DNA from: Astropecten irregularis
Lineage: Eukaryota; Echinodermata; Asteroidea; Paxillosida; Astropectinidae
Assembly: GCA_963971285.1 (NCBI GenBank)
Contig: OZ020250.1
Location: 7,362,499 to 7,426,498 of the forward strand
Length of the DNA stretch: 64,000 nucleotides
Direction of reading: 5' to 3'
A program made the translations under genes and the position numbers. The notes under the pieces were generated by a model. That model ran no database searches. It had not been told where the DNA came from and saw only the letters and a program-made list of their open reading frames with translations. This document shows, one piece after another, positions 39,901-44,205 of the stretch. Position 1 is the first letter of the stretch. Every line of letters starts with the position of its first letter.

Positions 39901-42432
39901 ATAATATATATCCACTTCCACAGTATATTCGTGGGCAGGTTTTAGAGCATTTTATTGCACGCGATTCAAAACCTTTTTGCGATTGTAATGTGAAACTAGC
40001 CATTTGTCATGCACACGCAGTACGCATGTAAAACCACACGGCTTGTTTAATCAGCGCGCATAATTATATGAACAAATACATGTACATACCTCTTTTATTT
40101 CTGTATACATGATTATAGACTCGTTGTCTGTTTTTCATGAACTTCTCTGTTCTTTCCGATTTATATTTCTCGTGAAGTTGGTTGGTATTGGTTGGTGTAG
40201 TGAGGTTGGTATTCATGATACATGCTTTCAGTTAATCTCATCATTATACGTCATGGCCAAATCATACTCCTGGACAGTAATTGTAAATAAGCTTCGGATG
40301 CGTTTTTGTGTTTTCACACTCACATCATGTTTAAACTTGAACAAAAAGTAAGGGGTAATTGTCTATTTTACAAAGAAAAAGATGTTTGTTTTCCTGTTTG
40401 TAGTCCTTTGTTCACATTGTTTTTGTATGTGTTTAGTTTCTCTATAGTCGAGAATTGGAAATTACATGTGTGAGAAGTGGATGCTTATTCACCAAGTGGA
40501 ATTCTTGCCAGATCGCCGTTTAGAGCTTTGAAGAATTTGAATGCACGACAGGACGATCTGAATTTGAAAGACCGGATTTATGGAAAGAATGCTTCAGTAA
40601 CGAAATTGAACGACTCAGTTTTACTTTCGAATGCCCATGTGGATGAGCATTTATTTAAAACTATTCATCTAAAGTGGATGCCGGGAAAACCTATATTAAA
40701 ACACGGCATATATGCCTCAATCCCACACAAACTAAAGGAAAACAAGCATGTCGGTTACAGGGTTAACATGTTACGAACACCAACTTGAAAAGCGTAGAAC
40801 CCATGGTGAAATCAGAGCTGAATTTCATGATTGAAGTTACTACCTTATTTGTTGCATAATTTTTCTTCAGTTTGATTAAACTTTTGGAAAAAAAGCTTAG
40901 AGCTATAAAGCTTATAAAGAATTCGGAACAGTTCGATCCGTGTTCGATCACGAACACTTGAATGTCTAGATAGTATCATACTTTATCGGCCTTGTTTCCA
41001 TAGCTTTGTGTACTAAATTTGTTTACCCCATATCATATTTTCATTTTTTTTTTCTGATCAGGTTATTTGAGGTATCTTATGAAAGCTGATCAGCAATCAG
41101 CAGAGGTTTATCCTCATTATTTGTTTAATGCTTTCTAAGCACTTGACAGTCATTTTAATATTTAATTATTAATATTGGTTCGCAGCATTTCTCGAGAACG
41201 GCAAATGCTACGGAAATTATTCTTGTTGTAAAAGATAGTTACATAATGTAGATGTGTATGCTGCCATAATGCCAAATGACATGATTATAATACACGGTTT
41301 CCCTGCCAATTTAAGCAAATAATTCACTCTGACATGCGGCTCCGCTTTTTCTTCTTCTTCTTATTTTTCTTCCCCTCAAGTCTGTGAGAATTTGTACACG
41401 AATCCTCTACGGTCCATATTGGTCTGTTTTTAACAGTCAATCTTAACCAAACTGGATCTAATGAAAGTCCATATTATAGAGTAATTGTGCCCCGAAAGAT
41501 TACCTGATAATGACGTCATCAAGTGTCAAATTACAAGCGATTTGATTTTAATTATCAAAATATTTAAACATCAAAACAAAATCAACGGTTTGAGATATTA
41601 AGTTGATTCTTTCACCAAAAGTCATTGTTAGGCAAGGTCGTTCTTTTGACACATTGGTTGACCTCCGTGACCCCTACTTCCGGACAAACAGGAAATAGCT
41701 CCTCATTTAAAAGTGATTCTTTCACCAAATGTGAATGTTAGGCATGGTATTTCTTTGTGACGCATTGTTTGACCTCTGTGACCTCTACTTTTGGTCAGAC
41801 AGGAAGCAGATTCTTATTTAAATGTGGTAATGGCTAGAATCATGATTCATTCACTAAATGTCAATGTCAGGGGTGGTTTTCTTTAATATGACACGAGAAT
41901 AATTTGATTTGAGTTGCTCTTCATTAATTTGTTTGGATTCAAACTAGTTTTATACATTGAACAAATTGGGCCACATTTTAAGGTCTAATAAAAATCTTGG
42001 TATATTCGGAAAAGTCTTAGCAATAGCAATGCGGATTTTCAATCAATAAAATAATCAAATAACCACAATGAAAACTGATTGGATAAATTTCACTTAATTA
42101 ATTAATTAATAATTTTGTACTCTTTTCAATGACTTAATTCTAATCCAGTTTCCTTTGTGATAATTTGGTGATTAGAAAAAAAAACTGAGTTTTATAATTT
42201 GTTTATATCACAACAATTAATATGCACTTGATGTTATTGAAATCCATTATCAGTGTTTGCACGTCAGCCACAGCAAATACGTATCCAATCAACTTTCTTA
42301 TACGATTCAAAGATTGATAAAAACGTCCATTATTTCGAATAAAAACTCACCCGTCGCCGTATTGCCTGGCGTTGCCATCAGAAACAAGGCAAGAACCACC
42401 CAGCCGAATGTCCGCACATCTGCACCCCACAT
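1..42432 (-). CDS. Lectin A: secreted C-type lectin gene with four CTLDs, multi-exon, 3' end outside window
   Basis: Predicted gene on the minus strand. Coding exons in order: 42351-42432 (signal peptide), 6776-7025 and 5927-6156 (CTLD-I), 5748-5804 (linker), 5156-5357 and 4634-4854 (CTLD-II), 4125-4190 (linker), 3795-3984 and 3246-3466 (CTLD-III), 2068-2317 and 999-1237 (CTLD-IV). All junctions are GT-AG and phases agree throughout. The exons sum to 2008 nt (669 codons plus one base), so the frame continues to an exon left of the window. By comparison with lectin B the PAN/apple exon should lie a few hundred bases beyond position 1. The product should be a secreted multi-CTLD carbohydrate-recognition or innate-immune-type protein. 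Linking the signal exon across a 35 kb intron is inference: it has the right phase, and no other lectin exon lies between. Function is by family only. Confidence 0.7.
999..1237 (-). CDS. Lectin A exon: C-terminal half of CTLD-IV (QPD motif)
   Basis: 239 nt, acceptor TCACAG, donor GTGAGT. FWIGQN, WRYVDDSSNKSN, LNWASGQPDRD (galactose-type QPD), NCV, FHDAYC and NYLCK. It resembles CTLD-I of lectin B (also QPD) at this motif more than CTLD-I of its own gene (QPN). Confidence 0.82.
1238..2067 (-). other. Intron inside CTLD-IV
   Basis: No coding signal. A short tandem duplication (GTTATGACACTGTATTGAA, twice) lies near 1287-1325. The overlapping open frames on both strands at 1514-1737 have no recognisable content. 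Confidence 0.4.
2068..2317 (-). CDS. Lectin A exon: N-terminal half of CTLD-IV
   Basis: 250 nt, the same length as the CTLD-I exon and clearly its duplicate (shared FLDARTFCQGLGDNI and DVADIEDAVENQLIQDAI). Acceptor GACCAG, donor GTAAGT. No counterpart exists in lectin B. Confidence 0.8.
2318..3245 (-). other. Lectin A intron between CTLD-III and CTLD-IV
   Basis: AT-rich intron with no gene seen. From about 2845 rightward it aligns with 47501 onward in lectin B, which marks the right edge of the CTLD-IV block that is unique to A. Confidence 0.5.
3246..3466 (-). CDS. Lectin A exon: C-terminal half of CTLD-III (EPN motif)
   Basis: 221 nt. YYWVGQNDREVEGKW, then LNWLSGEPNGG (mannose-type EPN), ENC, WRDVDC and SICKK. 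The predicted donor (GTTCGA) is weak, and the frame stays open past it to a stop at 3151. The same open extension is conserved in lectin B, so a shorter isoform ending here is possible. Confidence 0.78.
3795..3984 (-). CDS. Lectin A exon: N-terminal half of CTLD-III
   Basis: 190 nt, acceptor TTTCAG, donor GTAAGA. Shows ACSDLRMDAFG, GNCYFM, ESAVDYCQGEGWSLVDV and EDATEN. The paralog at 48457-48646 has the same length. Confidence 0.82.
4125..4190 (-). CDS. Lectin A linker exon between CTLD-II and III
   Basis: 66 nt from a strong acceptor (pyrimidine tract then GCAG) to a GTAATT donor. It encodes DPDPTRDPLTRCDGS..., with a single Cys as in the other linkers. An open frame runs further upstream to 4311, but using a splice site there would put a stop in the phase required by the neighbouring exon, so the internal acceptor was chosen. 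The same is true in lectin B. Confidence 0.65.
4634..4854 (-). CDS. Lectin A exon: C-terminal half of CTLD-II (QPN motif)
   Basis: 221 nt. YYWIGQNDREQEGDY is followed by LNWDNGQPNGAGNENC, FRDEPC and FTLCK. Lectin B has EPN at the same place. The donor reads GTTGGT, a weak consensus, where the paralog has GTGGGT. Confidence 0.82.
5156..5357 (-). CDS. Lectin A exon: N-terminal half of CTLD-II
   Basis: 202 nt, acceptor TTACCAG, donor GTAAGT. It encodes CRDILPSAF, PGVCYAS, AAVDFCRSLPNGSWSVVDI and DAEEN, the long-form CTLD N-terminal half. Its equivalent in lectin B is 49841-50042, of identical length. Confidence 0.82.
5748..5804 (-). CDS. Lectin A linker exon between CTLD-I and II
   Basis: 57 nt, after a T-rich acceptor and before a GTAAGC donor. 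It encodes about 19 residues with one Cys (TVPPCPGFNEEF...). Length and phase match 50434-50490 in lectin B. It is too short to find by ORF length and was placed by splice sites and the paralog. Confidence 0.75.
5927..6156 (-). CDS. Lectin A exon: C-terminal half of CTLD-I (QPN motif)
   Basis: 230 nt. It starts with the WIGQND strand, then has LNWASGQPNGG at the Ca/sugar site, NCV, FVDRRC at the WND position, and closes with NYLCK. QPN is a hybrid of the mannose-type EPN and galactose-type QPD motifs. The Asn of WND is Val here, so Ca-dependent binding is uncertain. Donor GTATGT. Confidence 0.85.
6776..7025 (-). CDS. Lectin A exon: N-terminal half of CTLD-I
   Basis: 250 nt, after a CCTTAG acceptor. 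It encodes a long-form CTLD start: a first Cys pair (CSDI ... GVCY), then an alpha-helical part (DARTFCQGLG) and the DVADIEDAVEN segment typical of CTLD helix 2. The donor is GTACGT, less standard than the GTAAGT of the paralogous exon at 51489. Confidence 0.8.
7026..7270. other. Lectin A intron 1, nearest CTLD-I
   Basis: No gene. Aligns with about 51739-51990 of copy B. Confidence 0.4.
7271..7610 (+). mobile_element. CCHC zinc-knuckle fragment of a retroelement (copy A)
   Basis: Corresponds to 52000-52346, where a zinc knuckle of the form C-x4-C-x4-GH-x4-C (FKCRRKGHIAQNC) is readable. Here the same stretch is present but interrupted. Such knuckles mark nucleic-acid-binding proteins of retroelements. 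No adjoining reverse transcriptase is seen, so the family cannot be named. It predates the segmental duplication. Confidence 0.45.
7690..7980 (+). other. Conserved block of unknown origin (copy A)
   Basis: Open on the plus strand for 86 codons and matched by 52440-52720. Not recognised. Its position between two retroelement fragments suggests it is transposon debris rather than a host exon. Confidence 0.3.
8285..8620 (+). mobile_element. LINE 3' end, C-terminal Cys-rich tail (copy A)
   Basis: Encodes LSNWGYAD, TTCECG, QHLLRCPLLEDE and NCARA, the C-terminal pattern (CxCG...H.L..CP) seen in Jockey-like non-LTR retrotransposons. A 3' UTR ending in AATAAATATTGAACCGAATT follows. Matches 53040-53360. 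Truncated at the 5' side. Confidence 0.6.
8640..10062 (-). mobile_element. Gypsy-type LTR retrotransposon fossil (copy A)
   Basis: Minus strand. Parts seen from right to left: reverse transcriptase C-terminal and connection region (LNHKKIRLRPGEVTYMGQVL, 9700-10000), RNase H region (9480-9700) and integrase C-terminal tail (8740-9170). It is old, clearly broken in many places, has no LTRs that I can see, and is interrupted by a G/C-run element at about 9175-9412. Shared with 53560-54790, so it inserted before the segmental duplication. Confidence 0.7.
9175..9412. mobile_element. Non-autonomous DNA-transposon-like insert with G/C runs
   Basis: Begins near GGCAGACTTTTGAGTC, contains long G runs and repeated GGGGGGCAC, and ends with C runs followed by TTGGCGACGCCACTG. 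The end GGCGnnGCCACTG resembles hAT-type termini (CAGTGGCG...). Only copy A of the duplication has it, so it arrived after the duplication or by local rearrangement. Exact ends are uncertain. Confidence 0.4.
10211..10709. mobile_element. Non-autonomous DNA transposon with perfect 26 bp terminal inverted repeats
   Basis: The left end GGGGCCGTCCATAAAG... (10211-10236) is repeated exactly in reverse complement at 10684-10709. Inside are several near-palindromic GCGTACGC motifs next to G runs. There is no transposase. The GGGCCGTCCATAA terminus is widespread in animal DNA transposons; I do not assign a superfamily. The flanks (CTTG/CTTT) allow a four-base target duplication with one mismatch. Confidence 0.7.
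10823..10849. repeat. (TTC)n microsatellite
   Basis: About seven to eight TTC triplets, starting just after AACATG. Confidence 0.8.
10963..11386. mobile_element. MITE with about 45 bp terminal inverted repeats
   Basis: Left end AGGTACGTTCTCAAACACCA and right end (reverse complement) AGGCACGCTCTCACACACCA continue into a shared AAGCGCG...TTTGGGTCGC. Flanked by ATT on both sides, a possible 3 bp target duplication. The inside repeats short palindromes of the AATCGCxxTAxxGCGATT type. No coding capacity. Confidence 0.65.
11385..12165 (-). mobile_element. Jockey-like LINE, C-terminal part
   Basis: Minus-strand frames carry SVEYYFSVWG (after the reverse transcriptase), LPVLADIPPHNIRRDAATRQ, HPLHTKINADLPRQRLKSR, and the closing RLNRLRTGIGRFHASLH ... 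CDCGE..TADHL tail. This is the 3' part of a non-LTR retrotransposon. It needs at least two frame changes to be read through, so it is a pseudogene. The 5' part is missing. Confidence 0.7.
12189..12438 (-). mobile_element. tRNA-derived SINE, full copy
   Basis: Read on the minus strand: a tRNA-like head with an A-box-like segment (TAGCTCGGTGG) and B box (GGCTCGAATCC), then a unique tail with CACTGAGTATACAGTGC, GGCAAGCCTAATTTGC and TATTCATGATTTACTGC, ending at GGTACC. The next copy follows head to tail 250 bp on. This is the same family as in the array. Confidence 0.75.
12439..12614 (-). mobile_element. tRNA-derived SINE, truncated copy
   Basis: Tail and B-box half of the same SINE, stopping in the tRNA-like part at CCTCCTGC. 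It directly abuts a copy in the opposite direction, making a hairpin. Confidence 0.7.
12615..12750 (+). mobile_element. tRNA-derived SINE, inverted partial copy
   Basis: Plus-strand copy with AGTTCGGTGG (A box region), GGTTCGAATCC (B box) and a shortened tail (TACAGTGCTCATCCACG, GGCAAGCCTAATTTGC). With the preceding copy it forms inverted arms of about 43 bp (12571-12613 against 12662-12705). Confidence 0.7.
12760..12843 (-). mobile_element. LINE continuation left of the array (native flank)
   Basis: Directly left of the first repeat the minus strand continues the reverse transcriptase as ...LAYAYDISISIT, the expected place of the catalytic YADD box (here YAYD). None of the other seven copies has this. 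They join the unit tail instead. So the leftmost copy keeps the original junction. Confidence 0.6.
12844..14329 (-). mobile_element. P module 1: Tx1-like LINE fragment fused to Gypsy integrase tail
   Basis: Minus strand. The LINE part (12844 to about 14003) runs from the region before the fingers (FEARGALVRARFQHVKEVDT..YFFNFEN) through KHPGFDGLTSEF, AVVNLDQKKAFDNVDHGYL, RQGCPLSGRLYSISIEP to RQNP, stopping before YADD. This order is typical of L1/Tx1-clade reverse transcriptase. The frame shifts at a T-run (9 T) after AEKK and elsewhere, so it is a pseudogene. About 14000-14329 is a Gypsy integrase C-terminal piece (GDTVLVKNFDTLRKTTPPYTP), an old fragment. This copy alone has the native left flank, and it has private changes at its left edge (GGATG for GGAG). 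Confidence 0.8.
14330..15487 (+). repeat. Q module 1: SINE cassette
   Basis: Left to right: a 35 bp spacer; a SINE tail piece (14365-14480); a full tRNA-derived SINE (14481-14732, B box GGTTTCGAATCC); a second copy (14733 to about 14945, B box GGTTCGAGTCC), both plus strand; about 160 bp unrecognised; a second SINE-like element on the minus strand (15108-15400) with a reversed B-box-like GGATTGGAACCC and a CCTCTCACC anticodon-like loop suggesting tRNA-Glu ancestry; an 18 C run; then 60 bp to the next P. No palindromic insertion. Confidence 0.75.
15488..16972 (-). mobile_element. P module 2
   Basis: Full-length class A copy (1485 bp) with LINE and Gypsy pieces as in module 1. The T-run has 9 T. 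From this copy on the left edge joins Q (PGTTIKL then stop), not the native LINE. Confidence 0.8.
16973..18126 (+). repeat. Q module 2
   Basis: Same content as Q1 with a 14 C run and no palindromic insertion. Confidence 0.75.
18127..19610 (-). mobile_element. P module 3
   Basis: Class A copy, 1484 bp. The T-run has 8 T, so the LINE frame stays open from TLQTRWTSTF through AEKKHPGFDG, LLRNDFLSVLSFA and AVITIIPKKGDLPDIANWRP (18547-18876), the clearest view of the reverse transcriptase N-terminal region in the array. Private change: GFGNAF for GFGDAF. Confidence 0.8.
19611..20762 (+). repeat. Q module 3
   Basis: 12 C run, no palindromic insertion, and a TACCTTACGC variant before the C-run that is shared only with Q6. 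Confidence 0.75.
20763..22247 (-). mobile_element. P module 4
   Basis: Class A, 1485 bp, 9 T run. The CGCCTCGAGC variant (CCGAGC elsewhere in class A) is shared only with P7. Confidence 0.8.
22248..23449 (+). repeat. Q module 4
   Basis: Has the palindromic insertion (22566-22614) between the SINE copies, a 16 C run, and the CCATACATGATC variant shared with Q5 and Q7. Confidence 0.75.
23450..24789 (-). mobile_element. P module 5
   Basis: Class B, 1340 bp. A 144 bp in-frame deletion removes the region between HQDQ and the FACSS segment of the LINE. The deletion ends share AGA, so joining by 3 bp microhomology is likely. 8 T run. KKALDN replaces KKAFDN. The Gypsy piece is as in the others. Confidence 0.8.
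24790..25990 (+). repeat. Q module 5
   Basis: Palindromic insertion present (with a private ATATTC for ATACTC), 15 C run, private CCAACTATG before the C-run. Confidence 0.75.
25991..27330 (-). mobile_element. P module 6
   Basis: Class B with the 144 bp deletion, 8 T run, KKALDN. Private RDTFNYC. Its neighbour Q6 is of the Q3 type, so a past exchange point lies near this boundary. Confidence 0.8.
27331..28489 (+). repeat. Q module 6
   Basis: No palindromic insertion, CCTTACGC variant as in Q3, 19 C run. Private changes TTTGTATATTAT, CACGTAGTAC and GGAGCTCGC. Confidence 0.75.
28490..29974 (-). mobile_element. P module 7
   Basis: Class A, 1485 bp, 9 T run, CCTCGAGC variant as in P4. Confidence 0.8.
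29975..31179 (+). repeat. Q module 7
   Basis: Palindromic insertion present, with GAGAGCACGTGAG (a perfect match to the opposite arm), CCATACATGATC variant, 19 C run. Confidence 0.75.
31180..32520 (-). mobile_element. P module 8 (right end of array)
   Basis: Class B, 1341 bp, with the 144 bp deletion, 8 T run, KKALDN and private ISNVQ. Beyond 32520 it does not enter Q. The minus-strand integrase piece continues instead into different sequence (AVRPSSFANMIV), the native right flank. Confidence 0.8.
32521..32815 (+). mobile_element. Inverted copy of the Gypsy integrase tail beside the array
   Basis: The plus strand repeats in opposite direction the sequence found on the minus strand at about 32220-32490 (ACAAACGTGGACATGTTGC..., ATGATCACTGCTCAATGTGG, CATCTTCCTGCAGATCAACC), in shortened form. 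Together they form a foldback around 32520-32585. Old broken fragment. The 186-codon frame at 32247-32807 is a by-product of this arrangement. Confidence 0.65.
32816..33356. other. No feature recognised
   Basis: AT-rich sequence inside lectin A intron 1. No convincing coding or repeat signal. Confidence 0.4.
33357..33423 (-). mobile_element. tRNA-derived SINE fragment
   Basis: B box GGGATTCGAACCC (reversed) and the ACTAGTGCAGATGCCTTACCTG anticodon-arm region of the array SINE. The tail is missing. Confidence 0.6.
33600..35145 (+). mobile_element. Tx1-like LINE, C-terminal part and 3' UTR
   Basis: The plus-strand frame near 34070-34420 reads GDIQSRLLHNVLPSLPVLHH, CEWCGERGTIIHLFILCP, VRLANFLIVSLKNVIYWSYR: the zinc-binding tail (CxxC...H....C) and end of a Tx1/L1-type ORF2. 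Upstream frames are broken by stops. A C-rich 3' region follows, ending with TTCTTCTTCTTC near 35145. It supplies the part of the LINE missing from the array but lies in the opposite orientation. Whether it is the same family is untested. Confidence 0.6.
35146..35272. other. Lead-in of dispersed repeat, also present at 41510
   Basis: CGAATTACAAGCGATTTGAA... ATAATCAAAATCTTCA matches 41524-41610, showing that the following minisatellite belongs to a longer repeat family. Confidence 0.55.
35273..35820. repeat. Minisatellite, period about 123-130 bp, 4.3 copies
   Basis: GATTCTTTCA begins copies at 35275, 35402, 35532, 35655 and 35785. Each monomer holds TGACCTCTGTGACCTC followed by ACTTCCGGTCAAACAGGAAG and CTCCTCATTTAAAAGTGG. 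No coding frame is conserved. Confidence 0.85.
36035..36220. repeat. Dispersed repeat, copy 1
   Basis: GCAATTTAAGGACGAATTCA ... GTAGAGGGAACAAC ... CCTATGATGTATCGATT. Matches 37876-38060 in the same direction with small gaps. Confidence 0.7.
36221..37875. other. No gene recognised; T-runs
   Basis: AT-rich. A T-run at about 37232-37248 is followed by CCTGTATAAAATCC and CCTGTATATCAC. The short open frames here have no recognisable content. Confidence 0.4.
37876..38060. repeat. Dispersed repeat, copy 2
   Basis: Second copy of the 36035-36220 repeat, with TATAACGCCGTCACCGTGAC inserted relative to copy 1. Confidence 0.7.
38280..39680 (-). mobile_element. RTE-like LINE remnant
   Basis: Minus strand, right to left: DREIKAKYKNAKEIWINKEF (39480-39680), ILKAEVSAA..IPDGLVVEMIESLEDFGI (39100-39336, the region leading into RTE reverse transcriptase), a degraded middle, then LHFLGHAFKKEEFEDIAVTG, KRTRGRQRLTF and RRSMAANVLEE (38285-38512), the C-terminal end of RTE-type ORF2. 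Several stops and frameshifts. Inactive. Confidence 0.7.
39681..39990. other. No gene recognised
   Basis: AT-rich, no convincing coding or repeat signal. Confidence 0.35.
39995..40180. repeat. Dispersed repeat, copy 1
   Basis: CATGCACACGCAGTACGCAT ... GTTTTTCATGAACTTCTCTG is shared in order with 43220-43360. Confidence 0.5.
40477..40788 (+). other. Open frame of 103 codons, unrecognised
   Basis: Longest open frame in this stretch (starts MDAYSPSGILARS, ends LRTPT). No domain, signal peptide or membrane segment. It could be a chance frame or a broken transposon piece. Confidence 0.15.
40789..41510. other. No feature recognised
   Basis: AT-rich intron sequence of lectin A, with a short TTC-rich run near 41350. 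Confidence 0.35.
41511..41890. repeat. Second copy of the 35.2 kb repeat, with about 2.3 minisatellite monomers
   Basis: Same lead-in (AATTACAAGCGATTTGA) and monomers starting GATTCTTTCACC at about 41613 and 41717. The DR3-like pair is changed in the first monomer (GACCTCCGTGACCC) and intact in the second. Confidence 0.75.
41891..42350. other. Lectin A intron 1, adjoining the signal exon
   Basis: AT-rich, no gene or repeat recognised. Confidence 0.35.
42351..42432 (-). CDS. Lectin A exon 1: signal peptide
   Basis: The ATG at 42432 begins MWGAD and leads into a hydrophobic core (VVLALFLMA), a typical secretory signal. The exon ends at a GTGAGT donor (42345-42350) with one base over, matching the two-base start of the exon at 7025. 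The homologous exon in lectin B also starts MWGA. An upstream in-frame Met at 42537 would place about 35 polar residues before the hydrophobic core, so it was not chosen as start. Confidence 0.65.
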
Positions 42433-42754
42433 GAGCCTCATCATCCGTAGTGGTTTGAAGCAAAGCTCCATGCAGACCACAAAGAGGTTGGCACCTTTGC
42501 CAACACGGTAATTAGGAAACTTTGTTTTTGAAGTCAAAGATAAAGGCCTAAACTTGTCTTGATCAGCGCGCTTATCACTGGTATCAAATCTAACACACCT
42601 CCACCATGCCTGATACCGCTCAGCACTGTGATATGATATGATGGCATCAGCAACACTCCAACCGACACGTCATCATACTACGGATGCGTATTTAGGACAT
42701 GGCTGAACGTTGGCTGGCTATTTCGCCCTTGCGAAAAAGGATTTCGATTTCGCC

Positions 42755-43021
42755 CCCGGCAGGCGCGGTTCTACGGGGGGGCTAGGGGAGGGGGGCTGTA
42801 GCCCCCCAAAAATTGTGTCTAGCCCCCCCAAAAAAATGCAAGTGAAAAAAAAAAAAAATCTTGAAAATACTAGATTTTCTCAGTTAATAAGCGCCAATTA
42901 CATAAAAACGCGTTGTGTGGGCTATAATGTGCACGTTTTTCGACCCCTAATAAGACATAGCAGAAGCGAGTGTTAGAAGAACTCAAAATATTGCGTCTTC
43001 TAGCCCCCCCCCCCCCCCCCA
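42755..43021. mobile_element. DNA-transposon-like insert with G/C runs
   Basis: Starts CAGGCGCGGTTCTACGGGGG, has GGGGGGCTGTAGCCCCCC and repeated TAGCCCCCC, and ends in an 18 C run after CTTCTAGCC. This terminus style is common in non-autonomous elements. No transposase is seen, and the right end is uncertain. Confidence 0.4.
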
Positions 43022-43219
43022 AACAAAAATATATATCCGTCCAGTTAAAATGCCAATCGCCTGGGAGAAAAAGAGGGTCCTTTGTTCCTTTTTATTTGTT
43101 CAGTCATGTCCGAAGTATGGTTACACCTTTGCCGCGGCTAGCGATTTTTTTTTTATGTACCGCGGAAATTCGTCACATCTGCTAATTTTGGTTTTCAGAA
43201 GAGCGACTTCGAAGCCTTT
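43022..43219. other. No feature recognised
   Basis: Between the C-run element and the dispersed repeat. No conserved coding content. Confidence 0.3.
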
Positions 43220-43360
43220 GTTCATGCACACGCAGTACGCATGCGCATTGATTAAAAACGCTTACATGGGTGAGTTCGTGAGAATGTCCAAAAATTAAAT
43301 ATAAACAGATAAATAACTCTTTTGAAAGTCTTTGTCTATTTTTCATGAACTTCACTGTTC
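43220..43360. repeat. Dispersed repeat, copy 2
   Basis: CATGCACACGCAGTACGCAT and TTTTTCATGAACTTCACTG match 39995-40180. Confidence 0.5.
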
Positions 43361-44060
43361 TTCTCACCTTTTTCCATTTTGTCATTATCTTCTTTTTTTC
43401 ATGTTTCTTTGCTTCAAATCAGTTTCAAATATTTCACCGTTCTGATCATTGGTGGATCCTTGGGAAATAGCTGTATACGTACATGGCGGTTACTGTGCAG
43501 TTCTACACATGAATGCCGGAAAGTCGACTGCGGGACAACTCGAGACAATTCGACCGCAGCGTGCCTGCCAGGGTCCATTTGGCCGTCTGCCATGGCCGAA
43601 CTGAGGTTGCGGCCGAATGTGCCCTGTATTTGTGCCCTGTCTTATGACCCTTGAGCGGCCCTTTTTGTCCTAGTTACTAATATTAGACTATTATTTTCCG
43701 TCAGTGCCACTTATAATTCAGATAAAGTTAAACATTGCATCACATCGGCAGAGATTATGGGGTCAGCTTGTGGCGGGTTGTTTTTGCTACTTTTGTGAAT
43801 CAGTCCATCTTCTAAAATGATAGACCTGCGGGAAGTACACACCATTGGGTTGTATTTTTCTTAACACACATTCTGCAAGGTTGATGTGTATGATGTACAG
43901 CAGCAACAACAACAACAACTGCTTTAACTGAAACCCAACTAAAAATCCATACTAGACAGTAAGATAGGGTACTGATCTTTTATTGCTTTCATTTCCAAAC
44001 ATCAGAGCAAAAACATTAACAAATAATATCAGATTTTAATTGAAATCAAATCCTTTTCAG
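43361..44060. other. No gene recognised
   Basis: An open frame at 43379-43654 has a GC-rich second half (GACAACTCGAGACAATTCGA... GGTTGCGGCCGAATGTGCCC) unlike its surroundings, without recognisable protein similarity. A (CAA)n run lies near 43900-43920. Confidence 0.35.
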
Positions 44061-44064
44061 AATG

Positions 44065-44205
44065 CATGTAACGTAAGGTAATGTTACGTAACGTTCACGT
44101 TGCGTAATATGACACGTAACGTAAAGTAACGGTGTGTAGCGTGACGTAACACAATGTATAGTAACGCACACGTAACGCAACGCAACGTCAAGACACGTAC
44201 AGTAC
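44065..44205. repeat. Degenerate ACGTAACG-rich cluster
   Basis: About a dozen short motifs of the form (A)CGTAACG / TAACGTAA within 140 bp, with irregular spacing, including one TGACGTAAC and several ACGTAACGTnA. Confidence 0.7.

Noticed and set aside
40477-40788. Host exon or small gene
   Set aside because: No splice or domain support was found, so it is kept only as an unrecognised open frame of low confidence.
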